A stretch of DNA of 6,528 nucleotides, taken from positions 1-6,528 of the forward strand of contig JASHXX010000161.1 of NCBI GenBank assembly GCA_030043335.1, read 5' to 3'. This DNA is from Xanthobacteraceae bacterium. GTDB taxonomy: Bacteria; Pseudomonadota; Alphaproteobacteria; Rhizobiales; Xanthobacteraceae. Below the pieces are notes generated by a model that saw nothing but the letters and a program-made list of their open reading frames with translations, searched no databases and had not been told where the DNA came from. The translations under genes and the position numbers were made by a program. Each line of letters begins with the position of its first letter. Positions within the stretch are counted from its first letter, which is position 1. This document shows, in pieces, positions 5,859-6,528 of this stretch.

Positions 5859-6528
5859 ATGGACGCGTCCGAGGCCAAGATCGTCGGCGCCGGCAGGGCC
5901 TTCCGGCTAGGCGATTTCCTGCGTCATCAACTGCGCAATATCGCGCCGTTCATCACGCTTCTGTTCCTGGTCCTGTTCTTCAGCGTGGCTAGCCCGGCGT
6001 TTGCGACACTCGACAATCTCGAGAACATTCTGCAGCAGGTATCGGTGACCGGCATCATCGCCGTCGGCCTGACCTTTGTCATACTGACCGCGGAAATCGA
6101 TCTCTCGGTCGGCGCCATCGCCAACGCCACCGCGATCGTGCTGACCTTCTTCACCCTGCAGCCGGAATACGTCAACATCGCCAATGTTCCGATGCCCGGC
6201 GCTGTCGCGATCGTCTTCGCACTCGCCGCCTGCTTCGCGCTGGGCTGCGTCACCGCCTTCGGCGTCACCCGCATCGGAATTCCCTCCTTCATCATGACCC
6301 TGGCGATGATGCAGATCGGCGCCGGCATCTCCGCGGTCCTGGTGCGCGGCCAGATCGCGTACACGGTGCCGCCGCTGATCCTGACATTGGGCTCGAAGTC
6401 CATTGCACACGTCCCGTGGATCATCATTGTCGCTGCACTGTTCCTGCTCGTCGCGCATCTGGTTCTCACCTACACCCGCTTCGGTCGCTATGTTTACATG
6501 GTCGGCGGCAACCGCGAGGCGGCCGAAT
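5859..6528 (+). CDS. CUT2-type sugar ABC transporter permease, N-terminal 223 residues (runs off right edge)
   Basis: Inner-membrane permease of the rightward importer, RbsC/XylH family (BPD_transp_2). The frame opens at ATG 5859 and is still open at the last base; 223 residues are visible of an expected 320-350. Hydrophobic segments lie at about 29-46, 61-77, 86-100, 115-135 and 185-204. The family motif TAEIDLSVGA is at 77-86, PSFIMTL at 142-148, and the cytoplasmic-loop motif GRYVYMVGGNREAAE (209-223), which contacts the ATPase in relatives, reaches the edge. The ribosome-binding site GAGGGG (5851-5856) is unusually close to the ATG. A TTG at 5841, overlapping the ATPase stop, is a less likely alternative. 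It follows the ATPase gene by 14 nt, so it is co-transcribed and probably pairs with it and with the Tat-exported binding protein. Confidence 0.92.
   Translation, partial: MDASEAKIVGAGRAFRLGDFLRHQLRNIAPFITLLFLVLFFSVASPAFATLDNLENILQQVSVTGIIAVGLTFVILTAEIDLSVGAIANATAIVLTFFTLQPEYVNIANVPMPGAVAIVFALAACFALGCVTAFGVTRIGIPSFIMTLAMMQIGAGISAVLVRGQIAYTVPPLILTLGSKSIAHVPWIIIVAALFLLVAHLVLTYTRFGRYVYMVGGNREAAE

Overview
The window looks like chromosomal DNA of a G+C-rich alphaproteobacterium, probably of the Bradyrhizobium/Rhizobium type. This rests on the strong G/C preference at third codon positions and on protein sequences recalled from rhizobial sugar-uptake loci; it is an inference from protein style, not a search result. 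The whole window is a carbohydrate uptake and catabolism locus made of two divergently transcribed operons. No RNA gene, mobile element, CRISPR array or transcriptional regulator gene was seen.

Left arm (minus strand, read from about 2197 down to 1). A short-chain dehydrogenase closely resembling Caulobacter-type D-xylose 1-dehydrogenase is followed by xylF (periplasmic D-xylose-binding protein) and the start of xylH (membrane permease), which runs off the left edge. The ATPase of this transporter does not lie between xylF and xylH and must be beyond the edge or elsewhere. Together the genes suggest uptake of D-xylose (or a close relative) and oxidation to the aldonolactone, the entry to the oxidative Weimberg/Dahms-type routes, rather than isomerisation.

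Right arm (plus strand, 2266 to the right edge). A ribokinase-family sugar kinase is followed by a second complete CUT2-type transporter: a binding protein with a twin-arginine signal, a tandem-domain ATPase and a permease cut off by the right edge. Its substrate cannot be named from sequence; ribose or another pentose-like compound fits the kinase.

The two arms are separated by only 68 bp (2198-2265), which should hold both promoters. The most notable non-coding signal is a pair of structurally parallel hairpins, one in each operon, placed just after each binding-protein gene. In both, the Shine-Dalgarno (ribosome-binding) sequence of the next gene sits in the loop, and the AU of its AUG closes the base of the stem. 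Both binding-protein genes also have the same strong AGGGAGG ribosome-binding site. Together these suggest translational tuning that makes binding protein in excess over the membrane and ATPase parts. I see no clearly unprecedented system; the hairpins, the asymmetric ATPase and the operator-like repeats are the points worth a second look.
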